A stretch of 64,000 nt of DNA from Clostridia bacterium (GCA_030625885.1 DAOUPZ010000003.1:62001-126000), one strand, 5' to 3'. Shown: positions 35,881-44,731, counted from the first letter of the stretch. Notes: a model not told the origin generated them from the sequence alone. Made by a program: numbers and translations.

Positions 35881-36192
35881 ATGAATGATAACCAATTTGG
35901 GGTAATACTAGAAAATATATTAGATAAAGTGGAAGTCATTGCCGAAGGGCAGCGAAATTTAGACGATAAAGTGAATAACCTTACTACTGGGCAGAAGAAG
36001 ATTGAAAACCGGCTTGATAAAGTTGAAGATAAGCTTGGTAAAGTTGAATATAGGCTTACTCATGTTGAAGATAGACTTACTGATGTTGAAAAAGAGGTTA
36101 AGGGTTTAAAAGCAGAGACACATATTGTGAAGTCATTTGTCATGCGTATGGAAAAGGGAATAAATGACCATGAAGTAGAATTAATAAATTAG
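35881..36192 (+). CDS. Small coiled-coil heptad-repeat protein
   Basis: 103 residues, almost wholly a predicted coiled coil. Heptads such as RLDKVEDKLGKVEYRLTHVE recur about every seven residues, and the DNA shows matching 21-base repeats of AAAGTTGAAGATAAGCTT type. It has AAAGGGGATATGATATT as RBS and a strong terminator after it. Similar small coiled-coil proteins are widespread in Clostridia without known function. It is not evidently linked to the recombinase upstream, which is divergent from it. Confidence 0.75.
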   Translation: MNDNQFGVILENILDKVEVIAEGQRNLDDKVNNLTTGQKKIENRLDKVEDKLGKVEYRLTHVEDRLTDVEKEVKGLKAETHIVKSFVMRMEKGINDHEVELIN

Positions 36193-36215
36193 AACAAAAT
36201 GCCGTGGCGCAAAAT

Positions 36216-36256
36216 CAATAAATAAAACCCGTGAAAAAAACGGGTTTTATTTATTG
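36216..36256 (+). terminator. Terminator of the coiled-coil gene
   Basis: 17-base arms CAATAAATAAAACCCGT and complement around GAAAAAA, 25 bases past the stop. Confidence 0.85.
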
Positions 36257-36283
36257 GTAACTATTTGCTATTAAAAAATCAGA

Positions 36284-36326
36284 AGTTCCCAAGACCAAAG
36301 GGGTGAGCAAATTGGTCTTGAGAACT
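36284..36326 (-). terminator. Probable terminator of the methionine operon
   Basis: AGTTC.CAAGACCAA / TTGGTCTTG.GAACT with one mismatch and a 13-base loop. On the minus strand it is followed by CTGATTTTTTAA. It lies about 120 bases past the metF stop. Confidence 0.6.
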
Positions 36327-36448
36327 CCTAATTTTCAAAGGGAATAGAAAGGAAATCGAAAGAAGGGCTGTTAATATCAACTTGTAATATATATATTCCC
36401 ACTATTAAATACTTTAAACAATGTATCAATAATTATTTAGAATTTTCC

Positions 36449-37321
36449 TTAAAATTTCTCTAATATCTGTAGAACCAGCTTTGCATCACCTACAGGCATA
36501 ATGTGTGTCCCCTGAGTCATTTCCCCAATTTCAAATAAGAATTTCCTCGCAATATCTATGCCTCCCTGGCGCTCCTCTGATTTCATGCGTGACAGGATTG
36601 TTTGCGGAATGTCAATCCCCGGTACATGCTTGGCAAGATATTTAGCCATTTTGTAACTCTTTAACGGTAGTATACCTGCAAGAATGGGAATTTTAAAGCT
36701 TTCCATGCGTTTCATAAATTTTTCCATAATACGCAAATCATAAACAGGTTGGGTTTGCACAAAATGAGCGCCTGCAGCAATCTTTTGTTCTAATCTGTCA
36801 ATTTCCTTTTCCAAATCTTGAGCGCCGGGATTAACAGTGGTTCCAATGTGAAAATGGGTTGCCATATCCAGCTCGTTGCCCATCATATCTTTACCATCAT
36901 TTAATGTTTTTGCAATTTTTATCAAGCCAATAGAGTTAATTTCAAAAATACCTCTGGCTTGTGGATGATCCCCTCTATCGGGTGTATCACCTGTTAAAGC
37001 AAGAATGTTTTTGACCCCTAAGGCTGCTGCCCCTAATAGTTCGGATTGTAAACCAATAACATTACGATCTCGGCATGTTAAATGAAAAATGGTATCAACT
37101 CCTGTATCCCTTTGAATGATATGGGCTAAAGATATGGGACTCATACGCATATTGGCCATAGGACTATCCGCGATATTTACCGCTGCTACTTTTGGGGATA
37201 CCAAATTGGCTTCTTCAACTGTCTTGCTGATATTCATACCTTTGGGTGGATCTAATTCTACAGTGACAACAAATTTGTTAGCGTGAAGGGCTGTTCTTAA
37301 GTTGTTAATGTTGCCTTCCAT
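36449..37321 (-). CDS. metF: Methylenetetrahydrofolate reductase
   Basis: 290 residues, full MetF length. FVVTVELDPPKGMNISKT, HLTCRDRNVIGLQSELLGA, ILALTGDTPDRGDHPQA and GAHFVQTQPVYDLRIMEKF are the characteristic FAD/folate-site segments. It reduces 5,10-methylene-THF to 5-methyl-THF, the methyl donor for MetH encoded directly upstream (17-base gap). No MetV-type partner is present here. RBS GGAGAGGACTGAATA. Last gene of the SAM-riboswitch operon. Confidence 0.92.
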   Translation of the reverse strand: MEGNINNLRTALHANKFVVTVELDPPKGMNISKTVEEANLVSPKVAAVNIADSPMANMRMSPISLAHIIQRDTGVDTIFHLTCRDRNVIGLQSELLGAAALGVKNILALTGDTPDRGDHPQARGIFEINSIGLIKIAKTLNDGKDMMGNELDMATHFHIGTTVNPGAQDLEKEIDRLEQKIAAGAHFVQTQPVYDLRIMEKFMKRMESFKIPILAGILPLKSYKMAKYLAKHVPGIDIPQTILSRMKSEERQGGIDIARKFLFEIGEMTQGTHIMPVGDAKLVLQILEKF

Positions 37322-37338
37322 TATTCAGTCCTCTCCTC

Positions 37339-39750
37339 TCAGAATGAAATTTTTCTTGTTAGTCGTTTAGCCAACGCAACGGCTTCTACTGCATCATGTG
37401 AATAATGTGCGCCAATCGATTTTGCATATTCAACATTGACGACGGCTCCTCCTATCATCACATCAATGGGTTTTCCTAATACACGTAAATCTTCCATAAC
37501 ACGACCCATTTCTGGCATGGTGGTTGTCATTAAGGCACTTAAACCAATGATTTTGGCATTTTCTCTTACAGCTGTTTGAATAATAAGATCTGTCGAAACG
37601 TCTTTCCCTAAATCAATGATGTTAAACCCGTGATTTTCCAACATCACGGAAACAATATTTTTGCCAATATCATGTATATCCCCTTTGACAGTCGCCATCA
37701 CGATGGTATCCTTCTTTATACTTCTATCAGATGTCATTTCCATCTTCAAGCGCAAAAAAGCTTTTTTCATTGCTTCTGCAGCTAACATAAGCTGTGGTAA
37801 AAAATATATCTTTTCTTCATATTTCTTTCCAACCAGTTCTAATGCAGGTATGAGGTATTGATTGATTAAGTCAAGCGGTTTTTGTCCCAATGCTAATTCT
37901 GCTTCAATAGATCCTACAATATGATCTTTATCACCTTCAAGGATCCCTTTAAATAAAGGATGAGCGTGTTTTTCCGATTTGTCTAGTGAACTTTTTGGAC
38001 TTTTCGCTAAGGTAGAGGACTTAGCTGACGTTTCAGCAGGTTCCCATTGGATAAAATATTGACCGTGTATATCACGATTATTAAGAACATCCGCTGCTTT
38101 CATTGTATTGATCATATCATCATGATAAGGATTTAATATGGGTAAATTCAGACCGTTGCCTAAAGCCATGGCTAAATAGGTTGCATTTAATAATTCTCGG
38201 TGAGGAAGACCATGAGACACATTGCTTACGCCAAGTATAGTTTTAACACCAAGCGCTTCCTTAATTAATTTCAATGTTTCTATTGTTTCTATCACTAATG
38301 ATTGCTGTGCGCCAGCCGTTAAAACCAAACAATCAATAAAAATATCGTCTCGGGCAATTCCAAATTTTAAAGCGCGGTTAACAATGTGACGTGCCACTTC
38401 CAAACGTTCATTTGCTGTTCTGGGAATACCATTTTTGTCTAGTGTTAATCCTAATATGCTCGCTCCATATTTTTTGGCTAAAGGTAAAATGTGTTCCAGA
38501 CTTTCTTCATGCCCATTGACAGAGTTAATGAGCGGTTTTCCGATAAAAGCTTTCAAACCTGCTTCCAGAACTTCGGGTTTAGTAGAATCAATGGCAATGG
38601 GTACGTCAACTAACCGTTGAATTTCTTCAATGGCTTTTGTCATAACAACCGCTTCATCAATATTCGGAACACCCATATTTACATCCAGTATGGAAGCGCC
38701 TGCTTTCACCTGTCCCCGAGCTTCCTCGCAAACGAGACTCATATCCCCCTGAACAATAGAACGAGCCAATTTTTTTCGGGCAGTGGGGTTTATTCTTTCT
38801 CCAATAAATTGAGTCGGAAAAGTTGAGCCGATACAAACGATTTTGCTGCGACTGGCCAGTTTAGAATAAGATATCTCTTTCTTAGGTGTCATGATCTGTG
38901 AATGTGCTGCGCTGGCAATGGCCTCAATATGATCCGGTGTCGTCCCACAGCATCCGCCAATAATATTTGCACCTGCCTGAATAAAAGGTTTCACATAACA
39001 TGCCATTTCATCTGGGGTCTGTTGAAACACCGTATTACCATTGATGAGTTGAGGCAGTCCTGCATTAGGTTGTGCAATTAGAAAAGCGGTGGTTACTTTT
39101 GCCATTCTTTCGATGATCGGTACCATATTTTTTGGCCCGCTGCCACAATTAACGCCTATGACGCTTGCCCCAAGAGATTCTAATACCGTTGCTGTTGTTT
39201 CCGGGTTCGTACCAGTTAATGTTCTCATATCTTCTGAGAAAGTCATCTGTGCAATAATCGGTAAACCTGTTGCTTCTTTAGCAGCAATTAATGCGATCCG
39301 CATCTCCTGAAGGTCAGACATTGTTTCAATCGCAAGCAAATCTGCTCCCGAATCGCCCAATACTTTAGCTTGTTCGTAGAACACATCGTACGCTTGATCA
39401 AAAGTCATTTTTCCCAAAGGATGAATGAGCTTCCCTAAAGGTCCAATATCTCCTACGACCATCGTTTCTCTTCCAGCTGCTTTACGGGCAAGTTGTATCC
39501 CAGCACCATTAAAACGTTTCACTTCGTGTTCCATGCCAAACTCGGATAGCTTGATGCGATTAGCACCAAATGTATTTGTTTGTATCAAATCTGCGCCAGC
39601 CTCTACATAGGCTCGATGAATATCAATAAGCATTTCCGGATGAGAGATATTTAAGCTTTCGGGACACTGGTTAAGTTTCAACCCGGATTTTTGTAACATA
39701 GTACCCATCGCGCCATCATATACCAATATTTTATGGCGTAACCTTTCCAA
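37339..39750 (-). CDS. metH: Cobalamin-dependent methionine synthase, without activation domain
   Basis: 803 residues: homocysteine methyltransferase domain (1-300; zinc ligands in VIGVNCGSGPKN and GGCCGTTPDHIEA), pterin-binding domain (~320-590; GERINPTARKKLA, ILDVNMGVPNIDEAV), and B12 domains (~620-800) with GDIHDIGKNIVSVML carrying the cobalt-binding His. The fourth domain of E. coli MetH, which reactivates oxidised cobalamin with SAM, is missing here and is encoded by the preceding gene. I start at TTG 6 bases after AAGGAG; an upstream TTG is the alternative. Confidence 0.92.
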   Translation of the reverse strand: MERLRHKILVYDGAMGTMLQKSGLKLNQCPESLNISHPEMLIDIHRAYVEAGADLIQTNTFGANRIKLSEFGMEHEVKRFNGAGIQLARKAAGRETMVVGDIGPLGKLIHPLGKMTFDQAYDVFYEQAKVLGDSGADLLAIETMSDLQEMRIALIAAKEATGLPIIAQMTFSEDMRTLTGTNPETTATVLESLGASVIGVNCGSGPKNMVPIIERMAKVTTAFLIAQPNAGLPQLINGNTVFQQTPDEMACYVKPFIQAGANIIGGCCGTTPDHIEAIASAAHSQIMTPKKEISYSKLASRSKIVCIGSTFPTQFIGERINPTARKKLARSIVQGDMSLVCEEARGQVKAGASILDVNMGVPNIDEAVVMTKAIEEIQRLVDVPIAIDSTKPEVLEAGLKAFIGKPLINSVNGHEESLEHILPLAKKYGASILGLTLDKNGIPRTANERLEVARHIVNRALKFGIARDDIFIDCLVLTAGAQQSLVIETIETLKLIKEALGVKTILGVSNVSHGLPHRELLNATYLAMALGNGLNLPILNPYHDDMINTMKAADVLNNRDIHGQYFIQWEPAETSAKSSTLAKSPKSSLDKSEKHAHPLFKGILEGDKDHIVGSIEAELALGQKPLDLINQYLIPALELVGKKYEEKIYFLPQLMLAAEAMKKAFLRLKMEMTSDRSIKKDTIVMATVKGDIHDIGKNIVSVMLENHGFNIIDLGKDVSTDLIIQTAVRENAKIIGLSALMTTTMPEMGRVMEDLRVLGKPIDVMIGGAVVNVEYAKSIGAHYSHDAVEAVALAKRLTRKISF

Positions 39751-39806
39751 TAATGTCTCCTTGTTCAAAGGTTATCAATCCTTTCGTTAATAATAAAGGT
39801 AAGTGG

Positions 39807-40496
39807 TCAACTGCCTTTCTCATATTCACAATTTTGCTGTAAGCATTTATCACATGGATTATAATTGTGATTATCATTTACAATCCGCTTCCAACCGATT
39901 ACGGCTGTAATGGATTTTTGCGGATTGAGCATATAATGCTCTGTCATAGAAATACCAATTCTTTGAATGTCTAATAGATCCAATAAATCTTTTTGTGCGG
40001 TTATATCCCACTGGCCATAACCGGGACTAAATCTTTGTGTTAATTGATATCCTTTTTGAGCGGCCTCTTGCGCGACGATATGGTTTATTTTATTTGCTAA
40101 TTGTTCGATGCCATCTGAACCAATCGCATCAAGAATCGTTGCTCGTGTATATTCTCCCTGATCGAAAAAACAGGTGATTTTTTCGTCCAATGATTCTCCC
40201 AATGTCACTGCTAAGAAGGTTAAATAATCAGAACCCAAAAATAAGTTCACAACATCCGGTGCAGTAATATAGAAATTTTTGTGTGATGTAATAATCCTTT
40301 TATTGTCCTTTGTCGTTAATGGAATCGTTTTGAATATCCCTTGCGGCTTGAGCCAGGTATACGATTCATTAATTAATTCGTCGATGGTTGCGCTTATATG
40401 ATTCGTTATTTGCGTCTTGTTTTTTCGATAACCTAAATAGCGCAGTACCTCATCTTTGTTGATAGACAGCGGTATATCACGTATGATTTGTGTCAT
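39807..40496 (-). CDS. Stand-alone methionine synthase activation domain
   Basis: 229 residues resembling the C-terminal SAM-binding activation domain of MetH, as a separate polypeptide. DKITCFF.. precedes RATILDAIGSDGIEQLANKI, and the SAM-binding segment RFSPGYGQWDI (near residue 163) matches the RxxPGY motif. It ends with NPCDKCLQQNCEYEKG, a C-x2-C-x4-C cluster that might bind metal and is not part of the fused domain in E. coli. It would deliver a methyl from SAM to reactivate cob(II)alamin on the MetH encoded 56 bases downstream. RBS AAAGGGAAATAAT. Confidence 0.85.
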   Translation of the reverse strand: MTQIIRDIPLSINKDEVLRYLGYRKNKTQITNHISATIDELINESYTWLKPQGIFKTIPLTTKDNKRIITSHKNFYITAPDVVNLFLGSDYLTFLAVTLGESLDEKITCFFDQGEYTRATILDAIGSDGIEQLANKINHIVAQEAAQKGYQLTQRFSPGYGQWDITAQKDLLDLLDIQRIGISMTEHYMLNPQKSITAVIGWKRIVNDNHNYNPCDKCLQQNCEYEKGS

Positions 40497-40517
40497 ATTA
40501 TTTCCCTTTCATATGCC

Positions 40518-41240
40518 TTAACTGTTTACAAAACAAATGTCTCCCCAGGCACCCATTTTATCACCGATGATGATAATAACGCCTTTAATCCCCACAATGG
40601 ACTGGGCAAAAGTAATACCCTGTTCAATATCTGCTGCTGTTTTAATCATGTTTCCGGTTGCCGTCGCTGCGGCATCCGCTAAAGCTGTATTTTTTGAAAC
40701 AACAACGACTGCATCTGCCTTGCCAAAGCTCAAGGAAGGCCCCACGGTTCCAGCGGAAGTGCAGATTCCTAAAGGGGTATCTTCAGGCTTAATCTTTAAA
40801 GCTATTTTCTGATTGAACGGAGAGGTTCCCGCAAAGATACTGATCCTGCGCACGGTATTGCTTTTGATAAATAGATCTCCACCATTTTCGACAATGATTT
40901 CCGGTGAAAAGGATAGCAATTCTTTACCAACGGCTTCTGAAATAGCGCCTGCTACGGCTGCCATAGGACCAACATTTGTCATTTTGGCAGCTTCAGCCAT
41001 TGTTTTTATAATAGACGGTGCCTCTTCATTGACAGGTGAAGGGGTCAAGCTTGTTTTAAATTGAGGATGAGATCGAATATAGCACTCAATTTGCCGGCGA
41101 TAGTGTTCAATGGCAGTTTTTGCCTCTGACTCCAGTAAACGATGAGCCCCGATTTGTAAATCTGTTTCTTGTTCTTTTACATTAAAATATGTCAAGTTTT
41201 CACCTTTTACCTGATTGCGGTAAGTTCGTTCCTTATACAT
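40518..41240 (-). CDS. UPF0280 / COG2122 protein of sulfide-to-homocysteine assimilation
   Basis: 240 residues of the UPF0280 (ApbE-related) family: TNVGPMAAVAGAISEAVGKEL, IIVENGGDLFIKS, LGICTSAGTVGPSLSFGKADAVVVVS, and ADAAATATGN. A Methanosarcina member of COG2122 (MA1715) was reported to support efficient sulfide assimilation together with DUF39 and NIL-ferredoxin proteins (recalled from the literature). The same trio is consecutive here. Its exact chemistry is unknown; the ApbE kinship hints at a flavin- or thiol-related step. RBS AGGTGGCGGAATAAC. Confidence 0.8.
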   Translation of the reverse strand: MYKERTYRNQVKGENLTYFNVKEQETDLQIGAHRLLESEAKTAIEHYRRQIECYIRSHPQFKTSLTPSPVNEEAPSIIKTMAEAAKMTNVGPMAAVAGAISEAVGKELLSFSPEIIVENGGDLFIKSNTVRRISIFAGTSPFNQKIALKIKPEDTPLGICTSAGTVGPSLSFGKADAVVVVSKNTALADAAATATGNMIKTAADIEQGITFAQSIVGIKGVIIIIGDKMGAWGDICFVNS

Positions 41241-41259
41241 GTTATTCCGCCACCTAAAT

Positions 41260-41670
41260 TTAGATTGTTATATGTATGACATCCAAGGGGCAAGCCTTAA
41301 CACACAGTTCACAGGCTAAACATTTCTCACTATTAAAGTTCAGTCTCCATGTACTAGAATCCAATTCAAATGCGTGCGAGGGACAAACAGCCGTACAAGC
41401 ACCACAATGGACGCACTTTTCTTCATCCCATTGAATATTTTTCTTCATTAATGTCACATCAATGCCTTGCTCAGTTAGAAAAATGAGTCCCTGTTCCACT
41501 TGTTCTTGCGTTTGCCCTTTGAGTTCAATTACTAACTTTCCTTCTTCATGATGGGTTATTTTTCCTCTTAAAATATTAATTTGTAATTCAAAATCTTTAA
41601 CTAAGTAATACGTAATGGGTTTATCAATTAAAGCTGGGGGGAAAACTAATAAAACTTTTACAGCGAACAT
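41260..41670 (-). CDS. NIL domain plus 2[4Fe-4S] ferredoxin
   Basis: 136 residues. The N-terminal half is a NIL domain (VKVLLVFPPALIDKPITYYL; also found on methionine ABC transporters, where it senses methionine). The C-terminal half holds two 4Fe-4S motifs, CVHCGACTAVCP and CLACELCVKACP. In Methanosarcina a protein of this design (MA1822) works with the DUF39 protein in making homocysteine, presumably giving electrons. It overlaps the upstream DUF39 gene by 13 bases, so the two are translationally coupled. RBS GGAGGAAAAAGAAGC. Confidence 0.88.
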   Translation of the reverse strand: MFAVKVLLVFPPALIDKPITYYLVKDFELQINILRGKITHHEEGKLVIELKGQTQEQVEQGLIFLTEQGIDVTLMKKNIQWDEEKCVHCGACTAVCPSHAFELDSSTWRLNFNSEKCLACELCVKACPLDVIHITI

Positions 41671-42845
41671 GCTTCTTTTTCCTCCTTCAGTTTAGAATTT
41701 AATACATGACTTTCGTGGCTTTTAGGTAAACCTTGCACCGGTTCAGACAATAGGAAGCTTCCTGCCTGAATCCATTGTTTCAATTCAAGAGCCACTTCTC
41801 GTGCCTTAGCTAAACTGGATAATGGAGCTGTTGGAATCTTCTTATTCCCAATGGTAATACTGCCGCTGCGTAACTGCTGATAATTGACCTGTTTGATCAC
41901 TGGCTTGCTCCGCTTTGGAATACTATAATCAATAATATCAGTATAAATATCTGCATCTGTTACACAGACGGATCTCAGCATTTCAATATCTAATATGGGA
42001 ATGGGAATCCCTAATCCCACAAACATGGTAATACCATAGGATTCGAAAGATGCGGCTCGTATAAATCGAGCATCCATTTCTTTTAAATTGCCGATCAGCG
42101 AAAGTGTCCCTGCTGGTCCTTTGGGTACACCGTTTTCTCCGCGGGAATTTGAAGGACTATGCTGAGTGCCTTCCCATGATACAAAGCCTTGTGTCCCTCC
42201 AAGAAAAATACGGGTGCCAATGCCAATGGTACGGTAAAAAGGATCATTGAGAAGCGGACTTAGCTGCCCGGCACTAGAATAGGTTACATTTCCCATATGA
42301 GGCAGCAATGTTCCCATATACGTATATAATGTGCGTTCTGATGTATTGGTGGCCGCATCATAGTTTTGATAAGCATTTCGCGGGTTAAACAAAAAAGCTT
42401 GATTGATGTCATCTTTGGTAATATATGTTGTAATTTCCCTTCGTGGATAGCAATCCGTCGGATGAGCAATAGCCCGCAGCTTAACCGATTTTCCCAAAAT
42501 TAAATCCTCTATGACATGAGCCCCGCCATAGTCTTCACCTTCTATTTCTGAGGTTTCTGTCGCACCAATAAATGCATCCACAGCTGCCAGTCCCGCATAA
42601 GCTGGAACATCATTCAACCATACTTTACTCATTCTAATAGGTGGATCCGCGTGACCGAAATTAAGAAAGGCACCTGTAGAACACATAGCCCCAAAAGTAG
42701 CCGTTGTTACCACATCGACCTCTTTTGCAACGGCTTCCTCCCCTTTTTCCTTTACTAAATCAATGATCTCTTCTGCGGTCACCACCACAGCTTTTCCCGA
42801 TTTAATCTTTTCATTGATTTCGTCATACGTTTTGCAAACACTCAT
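41658..42845 (-). CDS. DUF39 homocysteine biosynthesis enzyme (aspartate-semialdehyde sulfurtransferase type)
   Basis: 395 residues of DUF39 (COG1900). Cys55 in GAMCSTGAFLNFGHADPPIR and Cys132 in HPTDCYPRREITTYI correspond to the two cysteines reported as essential in M. acetivorans MA1821. Family role: sulfur is placed on aspartate semialdehyde and reduced to homocysteine without O-acyl-homoserine. The archaeal protein has a C-terminal CBS pair; this one does not. I choose the ATG after AGGAGAGAGCAAT. It is the first gene of the operon, behind a SAM-I riboswitch. Confidence 0.85.
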   Translation of the reverse strand: MSVCKTYDEINEKIKSGKAVVVTAEEIIDLVKEKGEEAVAKEVDVVTTATFGAMCSTGAFLNFGHADPPIRMSKVWLNDVPAYAGLAAVDAFIGATETSEIEGEDYGGAHVIEDLILGKSVKLRAIAHPTDCYPRREITTYITKDDINQAFLFNPRNAYQNYDAATNTSERTLYTYMGTLLPHMGNVTYSSAGQLSPLLNDPFYRTIGIGTRIFLGGTQGFVSWEGTQHSPSNSRGENGVPKGPAGTLSLIGNLKEMDARFIRAASFESYGITMFVGLGIPIPILDIEMLRSVCVTDADIYTDIIDYSIPKRSKPVIKQVNYQQLRSGSITIGNKKIPTAPLSSLAKAREVALELKQWIQAGSFLLSEPVQGLPKSHESHVLNSKLKEEKEACSL

Positions 42846-43121
42846 ATTGCTCTCTCCTTTCAATTATCTTGTTTTTCATATAATCAATACAAATTGTATA
42901 AAACAGAAAAACATCTTTGCTAACTTTTAAAGGAAGAAAATTAATATAATGCATGGCATTGTTATGGCGGAAGACAGCTTGTCGCGTCGGTGGATTCATC
43001 AGAATCAAATATTAAAGACGCTGCTTCATGAGTAATGACTTTATATATTGCACAAAGTTCTTTAGCTTAGAAGGTGTCTGGAGCCATAACGATGCCTAAG
43101 CACAAACTTTCATATAAAAAC
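42846..43121 (-). other. 276-base leader between riboswitch terminator and DUF39 gene
   Basis: This leader is unusually long. On the minus strand 43114-42962 reads as a 51-codon frame interrupted once by TAA (parts: SLCLGIVMAPDTF, then AKELCAIYKVITHEAAS), which looks like a decayed gene fragment. There is no RBS. The last 70 bases are AT-rich with the DUF39 RBS. No other structure seen. Confidence 0.4.
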
Positions 43122-43156
43122 AAAACCCCCTCTTCTAAATAAGAAGAGGGGGTTGA
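43122..43156 (-). terminator. Terminator of the SAM riboswitch (DUF39-metF operon)
   Basis: AACCCCCTCTTCT / AGAAGAGGGGGTT around a short loop, followed on the minus strand by TTGTTTTTATA. The bases CCTCTTCTTAT at its 5' side are exactly complementary to ATAAGAAGAGG at the 3' end of the riboswitch P1, giving a visible antiterminator for the SAM-free state. Confidence 0.9.
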
Positions 43157-43177
43157 AATATCATCGAATTTGATCCT

Positions 43178-43288
43178 CTTCTTATCTCTCAGAGCATATG
43201 AGCTCTGCAGGAATTAGCACCTTTGCAGAATAATCTGCTGGTTGCTGGGTTTCATAGGGCCAGTCCCTCCACCACTCTGGATAAGAAG
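43178..43288 (-). promoter_or_regulatory. SAM-I (S-box) riboswitch upstream of the homocysteine/methionine operon
   Basis: On the minus strand: P1 CTTCTTATC..GATAAGAAG, then AGAGTGGTGGAGGGACTGG, CCCTATGAAACCC, GCAACC, GGTGCTAATTCC and GAGAGAT, the conserved S-box blocks in order. SAM binding should stabilise P1 and let the terminator at 43122-43156 form, switching off the DUF39-to-metF genes when SAM is plentiful. Confidence 0.95.
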
Positions 43289-43309
43289 TTCTATGCAATT
43301 GTTGTTTGA

Positions 43310-44677
43310 TTATCTTCCCCAAACATTACCTCTGTTATCTAAAATACGCTTAGCTTTATGCGTAACACGCGGAAGCGTATCCGGTTCTAAAATATGAACT
43401 GCGGCTGAAACAGCAACGGATTTTTTGATGTCTGTTTGAACAGCTTGAGCCAGTTCTTCAATATTCCCTGTATATCCTTCTACATATTCTACTTCAACTG
43501 TCAATGTATCCAAATGATTAACACGGTCAACAACCAAACGATACTCTCCAGTTAATTCATGATAATGACGTATAATATGCTCAATATCACTAGGAAATAC
43601 GTTAACGCCTTTAATAATCAGCATATCGTCTACCCGGCCGTGAACGCCATCAATACGCAAAGAAGTACGGCCACATTCGCAGGTTTTGGTTGTATAGGAA
43701 ACGATATCGCCCGTGCGGAACCTAATGAGCGGGCGCGCTTGTTTTTTCAAAGTCGTTAATACCAGTTCACCTCGTTCACCATCCGCTACCTGTTCACCTG
43801 TTTCAGGATTGATGACTTCAACAAGAATTTGGTCTTCGGCAAAGTGGCAGCCGCTCTTTTCTTCACATTCTGCAGCACAGGAACCAAAAATGTCGGAAAT
43901 ACCATAATAGTCATAAACATCCGCATCCCAAAGATTTTCAATACGACGTCGCGTTACTTCGATGGAGCCGCCCGGCTCGCCACATACAAATATCTTATTA
44001 ATATTAAGGTCTTTTGCAGGATCAATACCCTTTTTTTGTGCTGTTTCGCCTAAATACCATGCATAGGACGGCGTTGTCCAGATAATGGTAGGTTGAAATT
44101 GTTGCATAAGTGCTAATAACCGCTCAGATGGAATTGTGCCTGCATGAATTGATAAAGCACCCAATTTTTGTGCCCCGTATACACAAGGTCCTCCAACAAA
44201 CATGGAAAAATTAAGCGCATGACAGTAACGATCTGTGGGTCTCATACCCGATGACCAGAAAATACGGGATTCAAAGTCAATCCAGTCATCAAAATCTTTT
44301 TGCGTAAATGGAGATGCCGTAGGGGAACCTGTTGAACCACTGGAAGCGGAAATATAGACAATTTCCTCTTCTGGTACGGCTACCATCGTTCCAAATGGCG
44401 GTGCCTCATCTTGACATGCACGAATAACTTTTTTATTGCTAAATGGCAACTTTTTGATATCGTCTAAAGTTTGAATGGTATCGGGATTAATCCCCTGTTC
44501 ATTGAATACGCGATTATAATACGGGGAATTATGATAGGCATGTGCTACCATATCTTTTAATAATTCTAATTGTAAAGCTTCAAGTTCTTTACGAGGCATG
44601 GTTTCTATTTTTTCATCCCAATATTTTGGATAAGATTTTTTACTTTGTTCTTTCTTTTTTAATTGTTCAAATGACAT
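43310..44677 (-). CDS. Phenylacetate-CoA-ligase-like AMP-forming ligase under SAM control
   Basis: 455 residues of the PaaK/COG1541 adenylate-forming family: YISASSGSTGSPTASPFTQKD (P-loop-like ATP motif), YDYYGISDIFGSCAAECEEKSGCHFAE with a Cys/His metal-like cluster, ARPLIRFRTGDIVSY, and RVDDMLIIKGVNVFPSDIE near the C-terminus. It would activate a carboxylic acid with ATP and CoA. No indolepyruvate:ferredoxin oxidoreductase or phenylacetate genes are nearby, and the gene sits behind its own SAM-I riboswitch, so the acid is probably connected with methionine or sulfur metabolism (inference). RBS GGGAGGAAAATGAT. Confidence 0.85.
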   Translation of the reverse strand: MSFEQLKKKEQSKKSYPKYWDEKIETMPRKELEALQLELLKDMVAHAYHNSPYYNRVFNEQGINPDTIQTLDDIKKLPFSNKKVIRACQDEAPPFGTMVAVPEEEIVYISASSGSTGSPTASPFTQKDFDDWIDFESRIFWSSGMRPTDRYCHALNFSMFVGGPCVYGAQKLGALSIHAGTIPSERLLALMQQFQPTIIWTTPSYAWYLGETAQKKGIDPAKDLNINKIFVCGEPGGSIEVTRRRIENLWDADVYDYYGISDIFGSCAAECEEKSGCHFAEDQILVEVINPETGEQVADGERGELVLTTLKKQARPLIRFRTGDIVSYTTKTCECGRTSLRIDGVHGRVDDMLIIKGVNVFPSDIEHIIRHYHELTGEYRLVVDRVNHLDTLTVEVEYVEGYTGNIEELAQAVQTDIKKSVAVSAAVHILEPDTLPRVTHKAKRILDNRGNVWGR

Positions 44678-44731
44678 ATCATTTTCCTCCCTTTTTCTTT
44701 ATAACGCTATTTCTTATAACTCTATAAAAAG

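Noticed and set aside
35015-36192. Prophage or integrative element around the tyrosine recombinase
   Set aside because: No phage structural, replication or repressor genes, and no flanking direct repeats or tRNA next to it. Only the recombinase and its local repeat.
42823-43008. 61-residue minus-strand frame in the riboswitch leader overlapping the DUF39 start
   Set aside because: No RBS and no recognisable family. It runs through the AT-rich leader and the RBS of the real gene.
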